Source: Chromera velia (Eukaryota; Sar; Chromeraceae). Taken from it: a DNA stretch of 45,459 nucleotides. Within the stretch, counting starts at the first letter, position 1; every line of letters begins with the position of its first letter. Under the pieces are notes generated by a model. The model saw nothing but the letters and a program-made list of their open reading frames with translations. It did no database searches and had not been told where the DNA came from. The stretch lies in contig JAHBMJ010002941.1 of the NCBI GenBank assembly GCA_018398765.1, forward strand, positions 1 through 45,459. Direction: 5' to 3'. Shown here in pieces: positions 22,612-35,693 of the stretch. The position numbers were made by a program, and so were the translations under genes.

Positions 22612-24020
22612 TGACCAACCTCAGGTGCGACAGTCAGTTTGACCAGAGAGTACACTGCCTTTCTTCCTGAGATGTCAGAAGGCCTGAGGGGAGCCTTCCC
22701 CTTCAGAACCGGCATTGCCAGGGCCTGCATGCACAAAATAATGAAATTAAACGAAAACGCTTCAACGCACACTCAAAGCAACCTCCCTTTGTGTGGGAGT
22801 GTACTACACACACCACGTGCAGACACAAATGTGACTGTACGCACAAAGCCAAAAGCACGAGAGAGAGAGAGAGAGAAATCCGGAAAGCCGTCCGATGGGG
22901 AGAACCCGAGAGAGAGAGAGAGAGTTCTGGACCCAAAACACAAAAGGGACTTCCATTTTCCCCAAGAAGCTACAAGAGAAAAAGGAGACCAATCCTGCGT
23001 TCGTTGGGAGGACAGTCAAAAAGACAGGGGGCTAGATAGACAGACAGACAGACAGACAGAAGCAAGAGAGAAATAAAGAAAGAAGGAAGGCAAGAAAGAA
23101 TGAAAGATTTTTTAAAAAAGGGACCAGAAAGACCGATTGATCTTTCTGGCAACGCGGAAGGAAATGAGAGGCAAAGAGAGAAATTGACTGAATCCTCCAG
23201 GCCAAAAAAAAAAAAAAAAAAAAAAAGTCCTCCAGGCCGGCCACACAGATCCCACAACAATCAAGACCTCCGCCAAACGGGAACGTATCCCCATACAGAG
23301 GGAGGGCACATAGACACGCTCAAAGCATTTTTCTCAAGCCTGTATATGTAAAAAGAGCCTTCACTTCATCAACTTAGCCTCCCATGCCGCCTACCTACCC
23401 TCTGCACTTCAAACGTGATTGTCCTGTTGCTCGTTGTCCCCCTAGATTCTCTCTTTCCGGACACCGCCGCCAATGCTGATGACGAGGATGACGAACCAGC
23501 CTCCCCACGTCCTCCAGAGTCCCCATGCACAACCTCCTCCCCTTCCCCTTCCCCACGGCCTGACGATGATGAAGAAGCCCCCGCCCTCTCGAGCTGGAAG
23601 ACCAGGGCCTGCAGGCATGCACCAGACGATAGACCATGCATACATGCACGATGTCGATATTCTTCACAATATGATCTGTGCATGCAGTCATGAATGAGAC
23701 AGACAGACAGACAGACAGGCACGCGGGGTGTGTGTGTGTGCACGAACATTCTCGAACAAGTGCAAGCGAGAGAGCAACCCGACCCACTCTTGTCGATTTA
23801 TTCATTCATATGGAAAACTTCAGTGCAAAATAAGAAGAAAGAGACAGATAGAGACATGGATAGACGTCTGATCGAGAGAGCATGTATCTATCTGTCCTTG
23901 GTCTTCCTTTTGTCTTCTCTCTCTGAGTCTCTCTGAGTCTGCAGTACGTTACCCTGTTTCTGGGTTCTCTTTTTTGCCTTTTAGAACTCATTCTGCTCCT
24001 CGTTCTTTTTATTTGCTGTT

Positions 24021-24058
<38 letters not shown>

Positions 24059-24177
24059 TGTGTGTGTCTGTCTGTCTGTCTGTGACTCTGACTCTCATCC
24101 GGACCGTTCCAGAGTCGTTGGCCTCATTCCGTCCAGAGGCGGACAGAGACGGGCTGCCCTGCTGAGACACATCGCTT

Positions 24178-24213
<36 letters not shown>

Positions 24214-24215
24214 AT

Positions 24216-24246
<31 letters not shown>

Positions 24247-25007
24247 CACATGTGAGAAAAGAGAGAGACAGGAGGGCAGAAAGAAAGAGCGTTGTGCGGC
24301 TTCATTGCACAATGCCGTTATCCCACGCCGTGGTTTTTGGAGGGGGGGCGAATAGACAGAGACAAAAGCAGTGAGTTCATGCCAATTGCTTTCTATCTCT
24401 CGGTGATCAGCCCAGCAATTCTGGGGAAAGACAAAGAAATGAGGGCAGAAAAAACTAAGGGAATTTCCTTCCTTCCAGCTAGCGCACTTACGAATCGGTA
24501 GCATCCTCCCCTTCGCCTTCGTCTGCTGTTCCCTCGCCCGCATTCTCTCCCGCTCCCTCCGCTCCCTCCTCTCCACCGAACCAGCCGCCTAAGGCGTTCT
24601 TGTTGATGAAGTCGCTGGTAGAGGACAGGTGTGCTGCTGTGTGGAGGTGGGAGGGGTCTGCCGTCAGCGGAGCCAGAAGTAGCCTGTCTCTCCTCACGAC
24701 GATGCACGACACCAACCTGTCGAGCTGCACGAATGCCCAGATATATGCATGAAGTGAAGCACACAAGCCAGCTTTCATCACGTTCCTTTGTACAGTCACA
24801 ATTCAGCGTTGGAACATGCCCTTGTCCGTGTGCAAGAGCAAAGCAGTGACTGACACTGTGAGAATCGAGGCCGGCCTGCGTGTGCGACTGACCAACCGCG
24901 TGCAAGCGTGTGCAGAGGTTTCTCGATCACAGACAGTCAACAAGAACATTGTGTGGGATAGTCTGTCTGTATGAGCACAAAGGGGACTGTCTGTCTGTCT
25001 GGCAGGA

Positions 25008-25047
<40 letters not shown>

Positions 25048-25410
25048 ACGAGAGAGACGATGGACCTACGTGTTCCTGATTGAAGGGCACGCGCGCCCTG
25101 CCCCCCAGTTTGGTCATTTCTGCCTTGGCCCAAGCCTTCGAGACCCGCAGAGAGTGAACCTGAAGAGACCCTCGACACCACAAAGGACGGAAGGAAGAAA
25201 GGAAGAAAGACAGTGAGGGAGAAAGGCAAGCAGGGAGGCAATCATTTATCTGGCCATCGGTCTGTAGTTTCCTTTCTCTCTCTGTAACTCTCGGACCACG
25301 ACCACGTGCGCACATCAGACTGATTGGTGGGAGCATGCTGTTCTGCTTTGCTTTTCTTTTCGAAGGAAGCGAAAAGAGGTCAAGAGAAAAGGAGAACGAA
25401 GGACAGAAGA

Positions 25411-25451
<41 letters not shown>

Positions 25452-26344
25452 GCAATTAGGTGAACAATATCTTCTTTCTGAATGTCTTGCTTTCAAAATC
25501 ATATGTTGGCTTTTCATATATAGGTAAAGAACTTTGAGAAAGTTGGAAGACTTGAAATTTCTCCAGTCGGCCTGCTCAATGCAAAAGCCTGAGAAGAGAA
25601 AAAGGGCAGACACACCTTCAAGGAGGACGACCACTCAAAAGACCTGCAGACAAAGAGGCAGGCAGGCAGGCAGGCAGGCGGCAGGCAGACGGAAACATGC
25701 ACACGTCAGATCAAAACTTTTTATTAATAGGTTTCGCAGGGAACGCATGCAGTCAAGCAAACACTTAAGCCAGCAGTGAGGGCAAGCAAGAATGCACGCA
25801 AACAGGCAAACAAGGAAGGAAGAAGAGGAGAGAGAGAGAGAGCAAGCAAGCAGTCAAGAAAAAAACAGAAAAAGCAAGACAGCAACACAAAGTAGTCGAA
25901 AAAAAGAACCAAGGGGAAAAAGAAAGCAACGGCAAAAATAAGTCTAGACAGCGAAGAAGCAAGTAGGCAGGATCAATGTCTGTCTGTCTGTTTGTCTGTA
26001 TGCCGGTCATCTGTCTGTCTACCTGAAAAGCACGTGTCTCCAGCCGAGATCATACGCGACGACCTGCGCCGACCCCCCTCCGGAGCCGAATATCGGATGC
26101 CTGCCTCTGTACACCACTGGCCACTGTCTGCCAGGAAGAGGGGGATGGACCTGAATTTCCGTCTCGCCCGTTGTGCTGTTGGCCTGAGATCATGCACAGA
26201 GATTGATCAGAATTCTGTCCGCCGATGCACATGCGTATGTGTGTAAACATACATACACAGCCGGACAAGCGCTTGTGCGTGAATGCATGCATCTGTGTGT
26301 GTGTGTGTGTGCATGTGGGTGTGTTTGCGTGTGGGTGTGTTTGC

Positions 26345-26379
<35 letters not shown>

Positions 26380-29300
26380 CGCGTGTGTGTGTGTGTGTGT
26401 GTGTGTGTGAGTCTCTCTCTCTCTCTCTCTCTGTATGTGTGTGTGTGTGTGTGTGTGTGTGAGTGAGTGAGTGAGTGAGTAAATTGATGCAGGCGGGGAA
26501 AGAGAGAGGTGAGCGTAGACATTTCTGCCTCATGGTGTGCTATGGGCCTATGAATTGACGCCCACATCCGAAAATGTGTATGCACTTTTTTGAGAGTACA
26601 GACGGAAACGAAAGGGGGGCCCGGGCCTCCATTTCCTTCCGCCTTCCTTCCGTGAACTTTTCTTCTGGTCCGAGGGTGTTGTCATGACAGCTTTTGTTTG
26701 AGTTTTCTGGGTTGGCATCGACGGCAGTGGAGATGTGGATTACAGCAGAAAGGAAAAGTTTTGCATCTACGGCCGTCCCATCTATAGATTTTCTTTCTTT
26801 CTTTCTTTCTTTCTTTGCTTTTCATATACTTCCATCCGATTTCAAGTGAGCCACTCCTGGTCGACCGACCGAACGACGGACCGACCGACTGACCACAAAA
26901 TGGACTCTTGAGAGAACGTCGTTGAGGAACGCGCTGGCCGAGGGGTAGGCCTGCATTTCAATATTGATTGACATATATCACAGCAAGTGTTTTTGTTCAG
27001 AATCTTATCCCATTAATTTGAAGGGCAGGCATCGGTGGATGGATTCTTTCGATCTGTAGAAATCAGTCAAGAGGAAAGAGGTGAGGTTCGACCAAAATGG
27101 TCATTGAAGCGAAACGTCTTTGATTGTCCCACCGAGAGCTGGAGCACATCTTCTCTGACAGACATTCGTTTCCAGAGCACTGCATGCCTAAGCATTGAAA
27201 AACAATATTGAGGAAAGAAAGACTTCAGCCATCCATTCGCCTCCTTCCCTTCATTCCTGTGCATGGAGAGGGAGACCTTGCCGTCCGTCCGACCGACGTA
27301 CCCACAGACCTGTGGTAGGACCGCGATGTCGAGGAAAAAGTAAGAAGAACTTTGGACCTCAAAGATCACCAACAGGACACTCTGCTTGCATCTGCAGAGA
27401 GAGAGAGAGAAAAAAGAAAGAAAGAAAGAAAGAAAGACAAATGGAAAGACAGAGAGGTGGGTACATACAGTCAGACAGCAACGTTGATACAGTCGAGCTC
27501 TGAACTTTCAACGGAGCTGCGTGCAAGTAGGAGCACTGCTTTCAAGAAAAACATAGACACGCAAGACAGAGCACAGGATGGATACTGCATGGGAGGGATA
27601 CGCGGAGAGGTCGACACCCATTCGAAGGGAGGAAGAGCCATCGAGAATTCTTTCTATGCGGCCGCTTGCTTCTCCACAAAAATTCCTTCCTCTCCAAAAA
27701 GGGCTCACACAAACACAGACACGCCAATCACTCACTCACTCACTCGCTTACTCACCGAGAATGTAAGTGCCCGTCTCCATCTCCATCGCCTTCCCCTCCT
27801 TCGCCCCCGGCTTTACCTCCTGCACTCTTCCCTCCTGACGCCTGAGCAAATGCAGTGGGGAGGGGGGGGGAGATTTGACTTTATTTTCTTCTCTTGCTAT
27901 TAACGTTGCCTTTTTTTTCTTCTTTTATCCTTTATCCCTTTGCTTCTTTGCTTCCTCGACTCCTCCCTCCCTGCTTCCCTGTGTTACGCTTTTATCCTTT
28001 CTGTTTCCCTCCGCTTTTCCGTTCTAATCTTCCATCTTATATTTCTTTGTCTCACTTTCTCTATTTTATTTCTTTCTTGGATCCATCTATCTATCCATCC
28101 ATCCCCTGATTATAGATTAATCGACTTTGCTTTCCCATCCTTTTTCTATGTGCCTTCCTTCCTCCCTGCCTTCCCTCCCTCCCTCCTCTCTGTCTTTTCC
28201 TTTCGAGGTGCACCGACTGACTCACTGAATCGTCCTCTGCCTCCATCCACTGCGCCAACGCATCAATACCCTGCATCATGCGGATAGGCAGACGAAACAG
28301 GCAGGCAGGTGGACAGGGGGGAGGATAGGAATTAGACGAGTTGCACTTCCGTATCTCATTCATTTATCAATTGGTTGGTCCACTCATTCTCTGTCTCCTT
28401 TTATTATTCGTTGTTAATTGTTGAAGCAGTTGAAACTTTTGTTGATTGTGCAGTTCTCTCTTCCACCCCTTTCCTCTCTACTCCAGCAGCTTCTTTTGGG
28501 AAAATTGTTGTGCTCCCTGACCTTCACCAGAGCTCAAGCGTCAATTGACAGAGAGATCTTGGAGAAGACACCGGGAAGGGAAACCATTGCCGTTGCTGCT
28601 GCATCCCCCCCGTGTTTGTACAGACAGACAGACACTTAACCAGCCTGCCTGCCCGCCTGGTGCTTTGCAAACACAAAGTGATCGCCAGACAAGCAAGACA
28701 CAGGCTGTCTTGTTGTTCTGGAGACGGCAGGGAGGCAACTCGATCATGCATCATGGGGGGGCTACAAGGAGGATCTATCAAACATGACAGACAGACAACA
28801 TGCAGTAATTTAATGCCAAACCTACGTACCTGCCCCATCCCATTGCTCATGCCAGCCCCACCAGACCCCCCCGCCCCCCCCCCGTCCTCTCCTCCTCCGT
28901 GTGCGTCCCCGTCTTCCATCTCGCCCCTCTCTGTGCCGCCTAGACCTGAAAGAAATTCAGCCAAGCTATCGATGGTGATCGAGTGAATACGGTACAATTA
29001 GTGCACATTCACATTCAAGTCTCACAACAACACTATCACACGAAATAGACGGCTCAAACACGAATGAATGCATGAACATACGGTCCTGCCTCTCACGAAT
29101 ACAGGCTGCTGGAGGTGCAACACAACATATCCATCCATCCATCCATCCATCTACATACTGACGGACCATCTGTGCATGCATGACGCATCTCCTTTGCTTG
29201 CTCTTCTCTCTAGCTCTCTTCGGTGCCTTACTTCCTGACCCACCCACCTTGTATGTCTGCCTGCCTGGGTCCGGGGCCTGCCGAATCCTCCGCCAGGAGG

Positions 29301-30178
29301 CAGCCGTCACCAAAGAACTGAGTGGCCGAGGGCTTGTTTGTCTGGGAGGTTTGGCCCTGCATGGGAATTTCTTCATGCGAAGCGTCCCCCTCCCCGACCG
29401 GTTCCCTCAGTGGCGACTGTGGCTTCTGTTTTCCTCGACAGAAATTCTGCACACACCCACGCACACATACCCGCACGCACACACACACACACACATATAC
29501 ACACGCAGGACGAGAAGAAGAGAGTGAGTCAGAGTGCTCGGCTGGCTATGAGAAGAGCGTACTTTGAAGATTGATAGGTGCGCACAGAAGCACCAGATTC
29601 ATCAGAGTAAAAGGGAAAGAAACGAATAGAGAGAAAGAAAAAGGAAAGCATGAAAAAGCAACCAACAGAGAGAAGCAGCATTCTTTCTGTCTCCGACACA
29701 CCCCCGACCATAGCACACCTCATCTGTTTCGTTCTTTCGGCCAGACTGAATGAGTTAGAGAAGGACTCACCGACCTCATTGTGTGTGTGGATAGAGGCGA
29801 TCACATGACGACCATCCAGAACACGCACACGCCACAAGAGGATCTGCAAGCAGGCAGAGAGGCAGGCAGGCAGGTGCAAACACGCAAAACCTAGTGGACA
29901 CGCAACTTCAAGGCACTGATTGCGGGTTCATTACTCATTCGCTATGCCTGCTTCTGTGCAGAGATGCAAGCGTAGCGAGCTACTCGTCTGACAGAGTACC
30001 CAGACTTCGATGACGGCTCTGAATGTACAGATTCAGCTTTTTGTTCCTCAAAATCGCAGAAACAGCAGCAACATCGAAAATCGGGGTGGAGGGAAAACGG
30101 CATCCAAGGACATTTCGGCAGACAAACCGGCAAGCAGATAGACACTCGGTGGCTGGCAGGCACGTAGGCAAGCAAGCA

Positions 30179-30210
<32 letters not shown>

Positions 30211-30832
30211 ACACCTGGCACCCCCCGGGTATCCAGGATTCTCCGTCTGCGGGTCCCCCTTCCCCCCCTCCCCCCTGTCCCCCTCGAGACTGAGGGCCTT
30301 GCTGGAGAATTTGCTGCATGCAGCATAGATACATCCATCAGCAGCCGCCATTTCATTTCATTTCGTTTCGTTTCAGGGGTAGAGAACGCAAAAAGATAAA
30401 AAGAGAAGCCATCGAATTGATCTGTAAGCAGCAAACCGGGGAAACAAAAATGGAAAGGGGCCAGCTCGAACCTCATAACCGTCCACCTACAGATCGATCA
30501 TCCTGAAGCCCTTGAGCTTTTCTTGGGAACGGAGAGAGAGAACCGTCCAAGCTAAGAGAGATGCCCAGCTAAAATGGAAACAGAGAGAAGAGAAAACCAT
30601 TGCTTGAGCTGGCTCCCTCCCTTACGCACGCACTTTCAGACTGTCGGGGATCGTCTCCATCGCATGTCGCATGGCTGCCTCCTCGGCCTGCCGAGCTAGA
30701 TCGGACTCCTTCCTTTGGATTTCGGAGAGAGCTTTCAGACCTGCACGCAAACAGTAGTCAGCCTCGTGAGAGAGAGCATGCATGCGCATTTGTCTGCGGT
30801 AAAAAACTGAAGGCCTCTCCTCTGAGCTGCAC

Positions 30833-30882
<50 letters not shown>

Positions 30883-33800
30883 AACAAGAGACGAACACAC
30901 CATCTGTGAGGCCTTTCAAGGAGTCCTCAACCGCGACCTGCTGCTCCAGCAGTCTCTCAGAAAGTGCCAATTCTTCTTTTGCCCATCCTTGACAGGCACT
31001 CAGGTGCGCCTGCAGATTGACAGACAGACAGACAGAACAGGAAGGAGGTCGATCCAGAGAATTAAACAGAGACGGAGGCAGAGAGAAAGGTTGAAACGAA
31101 AAACGGGTCGAGTCATAAAGGAACGACCTCGAGCATGCATGATGAACACATGCGTGGGGGCCAGAATTCCGCCATGCAGTCGAAAGAATCTTCTTTGCGT
31201 TTCCCCCCCCCCCTTCTTCGGGAACCAGCCCAAGCTGACCAAAGCAGTCTCTTCTTGTCAGGCAGAGACGGAGAGAGAGAGAGAGAGAGTTTCTCCGCGC
31301 CCAGGGTCCTTTGATTTTCATGACACGTCTCCTTCATCTCTCCAACTCAAAAATCATTTCTTTTGTGCTCACTGACTGACTGACTGACTGACCCTGAGAC
31401 TGAAATTCTCCGCAAACGCCGCTTCTCTATCCGCCAGATCCCTGCGACGCATTTGCGATACACAGATATAATCTCGAAAGAAAAGAAGAGAGGAGGAAGG
31501 AAGCTGCAAAACGCATCTTTCCAAAAAACATACACACACACACACAGCGGAAATCCTGTGGTAGATTCTCTCTCTCTCTCTCCCTCTCTCTCTTTCGCTC
31601 TGTCTGTCAGTCTCTCTTTCTCTTTCCCCTTCTCCTTCTCTTTCTTGCTCTCTTTCTGTCTTTCTTTCTTTCTTTCTTTCTATTTTTCTCTGTCTTCCCC
31701 AAGCCCCTGTAAAGTCAAGCTACAAGAAAAAACAGGACAGACAAACAGAGAGGAAAGTGGATTGATCCATTAAGTCCTCTGAAATGCGCTCCGTCTTCTG
31801 TCTGCAGCTTTCCACCTGGTGCATGGTGTTGGCCCCGGCAACGTACAAGCATTTCAGATTTAACAATCGGAAGGAAGATGGATATGCAGTCCTGTTCAGC
31901 CCCTTGGTACAAGAATAAAACGCAGCAACCACGACTGCTGTCAACTTTATGCTTCCAGCATTCTGACTGTCATTTGAGTCTAGTCTGGCAGGCACACACC
32001 CTCACAGAACCTGACTAGGTGTTTGAATACACACAGCTAGCAGACTTTTGTTTGTTTCATTGTGCGTTCATTCTTCTGCATGCTATGCATGCATGGATCC
32101 AACATACCAACCTGTTGAGTGAGATCTGTTGACTCTTGAGTTCTGCGAGTTTAAGTTCCAAATTTCCGATTTGTCTGAACGTCGACAGTGCTTGATTGTT
32201 CTTCTTCAGGTCCGAGAACAACTCCTGCTTCTCGAGAGCCAGACGGAGCAGACGGGCACGGACCCGATCCCACTCGCTCTCGGAGAAACAAACCATCTGC
32301 ACCACCCAGCATATCCAGAGAGAGATGCACGAGGACATAGACGCATGCAAATCAAAAAAGGAGAAACTCCTCTTCTCGGTTTTTCTGTCTGGTTCGTATC
32401 CCTCAGAAAAGCTTTCCTTTCTGCCAAGGACGGACAAACCATCAGAGAGACGTGTGCAGACAGGCACGCAGAAAGACATGAATGACAGCAAGGACAACAG
32501 AGAACCCAGACAGAGAGTGAGAAAGAGAGACAAAGAATACCATAGAAAGAGGTGAAACAGGCGCCAAAAAAACACAAATGCATGCAAGCAAGCCGCAGCC
32601 GGCAGACACGTGGGCGAGCGGGAGAAAGCACACAAGGACCTGCACCAAACCCCACGAACAACACTCGATACAGTTAAAGAAAAAACACACCTTTTGTTTT
32701 CCCCAGTCGCCCAACCAAGAAGAGGCAGCCGCCAGAATTTTTCCTGCAAAGATACAAAAAGGAAGGCAAGCATTCGAAGAAAAAGTGTCTGCGCCAGATT
32801 AAAAGACGCTTAGACGAAGAAAGAGAGAGGGACAAACCAACACTCCAAAAGGTCCATGGAAAGCAGGCTAGCCGACAGACAAGCGGACCCAGAGACACAC
32901 AGAGAAGTGAACGAACAAAAATGGGGTGGACCGAAAAGAAAGAAAGTAGATTCGCTCTCATCTGATTTATCATTATCCTCTCTCGTGTTAAGAAAACAGA
33001 CAGATACAAGTGGATGGATTCAACTGAAGGTAAGAACGCATCAGAACTTACCAACCTGCGTCAGGCGGCCTGCCCCCATCCCCGCTCCCCCCCATGCCTC
33101 CCCCCCCAGTGAACATGCCGAGAGGGGAGAAGGAGCTCTTCGCATCTTTGTCTTGAGAGTTCAGACCCACGCTCAGCATCGTCTTGAACAGATCCCCTAC
33201 CTGCACGCATGAATGCAGATACCCCCACAGACAGACAGACAGACAGACGCATCGGTAGATCCATATGAGTACACATTACAATCTTCAGATGACAGGAAAC
33301 CGGGCAACACGCATACATTGAGCGATGTTAGAAGACATCCTGTGTACACACAATGGAATTAAAGACGTTCAGGTACGTAGGTAGGAAGCTCGATCAAATC
33401 TTGTGTGCATGTCAGAAGAAGCCCGCCCCTGCAGGACAGCAGAAAGAACCGGGTGGGTGCAAAGGATCTCCTTGACAACTCTCCAGAGAACAAAGAGCCT
33501 CAGACAGACAGACAGACAGACAGGCAGACAGACAGACAGACAGACAGAGAGATGTTTGTGGTCTGCTGTCTCTTGCTTTTACACCCCTCCACTCTTTATC
33601 TTTATCGATCCTTCACAGAAACCCCACGCAGGAATGAAGTCCTTCAGCAAGATCTCTCTCTTGCCACATGCAGACAGACAGGCAGATAAGGCAAACAAGG
33701 CAAGGCAGACGTCTCTCCTCACTCTCTCTTTAGACAAAACATGAAGACATAAGCATGGTACTGCTCTTGCCTCTTTTCATCTCATCTTTCGTTTTCTTCC

Positions 33801-35693
33801 CCAGGTGCCAACCTCATAGACTTCTGCCTTCTCAATCTCGTCGACCATCATGAGGTCTTTCTTTAAGATCGCGTTTTCCTTCGAGACGTTCGGAGAACCC
33901 TCAACCTGAATCCATGTATGCATGAATCACCCATTCACCCATCCAAGTGTTTGCCGGACACTCATTCATTCATTCATTCATTCAGTCATTCATTCATTCA
34001 GTCAGTCAGTCAGTCAGTCAGTCAGTCGGTCAGTCAGTCAGTCAGTCAGTCAGTCAGTCAGTCAGTCAGTCACTCAGGTGGAAATGTCAATGTACGCATT
34101 CATTTACTGAAAAGCCCTTCCTTCCCGTCCTTCTCACTCTCAATCACTATTGCATGGAGGGTTCTTCAACCCCGCTTTTCACCCTGCCTGTCTGCACTCC
34201 GCTGTAGATGTGCATTGCTGACGGAAGGAACCCCTCTGGCAAATTTTCAAAAACCCTTTCAACCGTATGTCATTCAACAAACGCAGCCACTGGACTACGG
34301 AGAGAGAGAATGTGGATGCAACTTTCTCTTTCTGCGTCCAGACAGAGGACACCAAGCAAAACCAAACAAGAGAGACCACATGGAGGCACAAAGAGAAAGT
34401 GAAAGGGGAGAGAGCTACAAAACTGGCAATTAACGAACAGACAGACCATCGGCTTTTTGGCTAAGGTCACCACATCCTGGCGCACTGAGTTGGCGAGCTT
34501 CAGCCTGTGCATCCTACTCAACAGTTCGTCGTTCGGCTGGGGCGTTCGGAGGTCTGCAGTCAGTGAGGGGGCGAGACCCGGTCCTGCTCCCTCTGCTGGG
34601 CTTCTCTCTCCCCCGGCAAGCGCAGACGTTTTGCTGCGGCGAAAAGGGGATGAGGGCCCCCCAGTGTTGCCTCCAAGGGTTCTCCTCGGGCTGTCTGGAC
34701 TTTCTGAGGTGTGGTCTCTCAGTGCGGAGGTCGGAGAGACAACATTGTCTGAGCTGACCAGCTTGGGAAAGAGCTTTCCGAACCGAGGGTTGCGGATCTT
34801 CGAGGAGGACGCGCTTGGGGCATTGATGCGGGGAGGCTGTAGCTGTTTGGTGTCGGTTTGGGCAATGTCCCCCACTCCTCTGGAGGAAAGGGGGGGGACT
34901 TTTCCTGAGCCGCCGGGTCCTGAATGTGAATTCAGACGTGAGTGAGTTCATGTACATGCATGCATGTGCAGAGTGCAAACAATTTTTTTTCACTGCCTTG
35001 CCATCGGGAAAGAAAAGAGAAGGATTTATGGCAAAACCTTGCAGTCGGTCGAAAACAGAAGAGATAGGAAGAAAATTACCCGAAATACTCAACCAAGCGA
35101 TCAAGCGATGGTGTCTCCAAAGCTCCCTTTCTCTTTTTCCTATTTTTTAGGGTGTAAAATTGGTGCATCTCTTGATCTGAAAACAAAGGCCGGCACATAT
35201 TAATTGATGTCCCAAACACATGTCGACAGATACACGGGTATTTATATACATGGAGGTTCGTTCTTTCGTTCTGTGCGTCACTAGAAAGCGTAGAAAGCTG
35301 GAGGGTGCATCTCCATGCAGACATTCGTCCGCCCTCTTGACTTCCATCCGTGCATGCACTTGCATGCGCACAATGATTTGACTGACCGTGATCGGTTCCT
35401 GCTGCTTTCCCCCCCTGTGTTCCCTCGGGCCCCGTCCCTTGTGCCTGTGCGGGACCGTTCTTCAACGTTCTGGGGCCAGGAAGCATGAGGTCGTTCGGGT
35501 CCCCCTTGTTCACAGAGGAGGGGTCGGCACGGAGGTAGTCAGCCGCCAGGTACCGTTTGTAAAAGACGGGCTCGACCACAGTGCCCCCCTTCAGGGTCAA
35601 GAGCTCCTTTGCCTTCTCCTTGTCTTTGTCCCCAGGACTTGCCCCTCCAGAGTGTTTCGGGGTCTCCGCCTGGTTGGATGTGGGGGAGCTCAT
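19608..35693 (-). CDS. large coiled-coil protein of unknown function, 26 exons, about 1617 aa
   Basis: Exons: 35693-35387, 34919-34447, 33905-33813, 33200-33056, 32743-32691, 32296-32112, 31441-31393, 31009-30901, 30740-30634, 30313-30215, 29843-29775, 29446-29248, 28945-28830, 28270-28226, 27841-27756, 27391-27310, 26183-26023, 25643-25616, 25159-25070, 24724-24492, 24177-24105, 23608-23399, 22724-22620, 22234-22145, 21876-20642, 20019-19608. All junctions agree in phase and sum to 4854 nt. Residues 1-260 are Ser/Pro-rich and disordered. About 360-505 is a coiled coil (ALEKQELFSDLKKNNQAL; LALSERLLEQQVAVEDSL; SEIQRKESDLARQAEEAAM). 540-1070 alternates acidic Gly/Glu linkers with short beta-rich blocks (ILLWRVRVLDG; SVLLVIFEVQSSSYFFLDI; AVYSLVKLTVAPE; DELKISLYEPGSSRYW), reminiscent of a dispersed C2-like fold. 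A hydrophobic stretch (about 1060-1078, YLAVGTVAAFLLGIGAKIL) could be a membrane segment. The tail is low-complexity. I do not recognise the family. The weakest acceptor is GGGGAG at 21877; a split into two genes there is possible. Confidence 0.6.
20023..20118. repeat. (CA)n/(CATA)n tract abutting the last acceptor of the large gene
   Basis: CA then CATA repeats. On the gene strand it is a TG tract that runs into the CAG acceptor at 20020-20022. Confidence 0.9.
24025..24250. repeat. (CT)n(GT)n(CTGT)n and (CA)n tracts around a 73-nt exon
   Basis: CT, GT and CTGT runs (about 24021-24082) and a CA run (24180-24250) flank the exon at 24105-24177 of the large gene. The CA run is a TG tract on the gene strand, directly upstream of the acceptor. 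Confidence 0.9.
25003..25046. repeat. (GGCA)n microsatellite
   Basis: About ten GGCA units in an intron of the large gene, just past the exon ending at 25070. Confidence 0.9.
25410..25450. repeat. (GA)n microsatellite
   Basis: About 20 GA units in an intron of the large gene. Confidence 0.9.
26298..26480. repeat. (GT)n(GC)n(GT)n(CT)n(GT)n(GAGT)n compound tract
   Basis: A 180-bp compound array in an intron of the large gene. It contains a GCGCGCGCGC core flanked by GT runs, which is alternating purine-pyrimidine DNA of the kind that can adopt Z-form. Confidence 0.9.
29457..29506. repeat. (CA)n tract abutting an acceptor of the large gene
   Basis: CA and CACG units. On the gene strand this TG tract runs to the TGCAG acceptor at 29447. 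Confidence 0.85.
30178..30213. repeat. (CA)n tract abutting a donor of the large gene
   Basis: On the gene strand the donor at 30214 is itself the first GT of a TG tract (CAG followed by GTGTGTGTATG), so the exact donor within the repeat is ambiguous. I chose the first GT because it restores frame. Confidence 0.85.
33961..34075. repeat. (ATTC)n to (CAGT)n tetranucleotide array
   Basis: ATTC units grade into about 18 CAGT units inside an intron of the large gene. Frames through it give Ser/Gln/Val or Ile/His repeats only. Confidence 0.9.

Noticed and set aside
27067-27185. Minus-strand frame with VLWKRMSVREDVLQLSV
   Set aside because: Looks protein-like, but its phase fits neither neighbouring exon; 27310 joins 26183 in phase 0. 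It could be an alternative exon.
30491-30516. Micro-exon encoding LKGFRMIDL
   Set aside because: It leaves phase 2, which conflicts with the next exon; direct joining of 30634 to 30313 is in frame.
31743-31801. Candidate exon continuing the coiled coil (QKTERISEDLMD)
   Set aside because: It has no suitable donor, and the exon ending at 32112 joins 31441 in perfect phase without it.
35080-35176. Extra exon in the large minus-strand gene with good GT and AG borders
   Set aside because: Including it breaks the frame into the next exon; joining 35387 directly to 34919 restores it. It may be an alternative or pseudo-exon.
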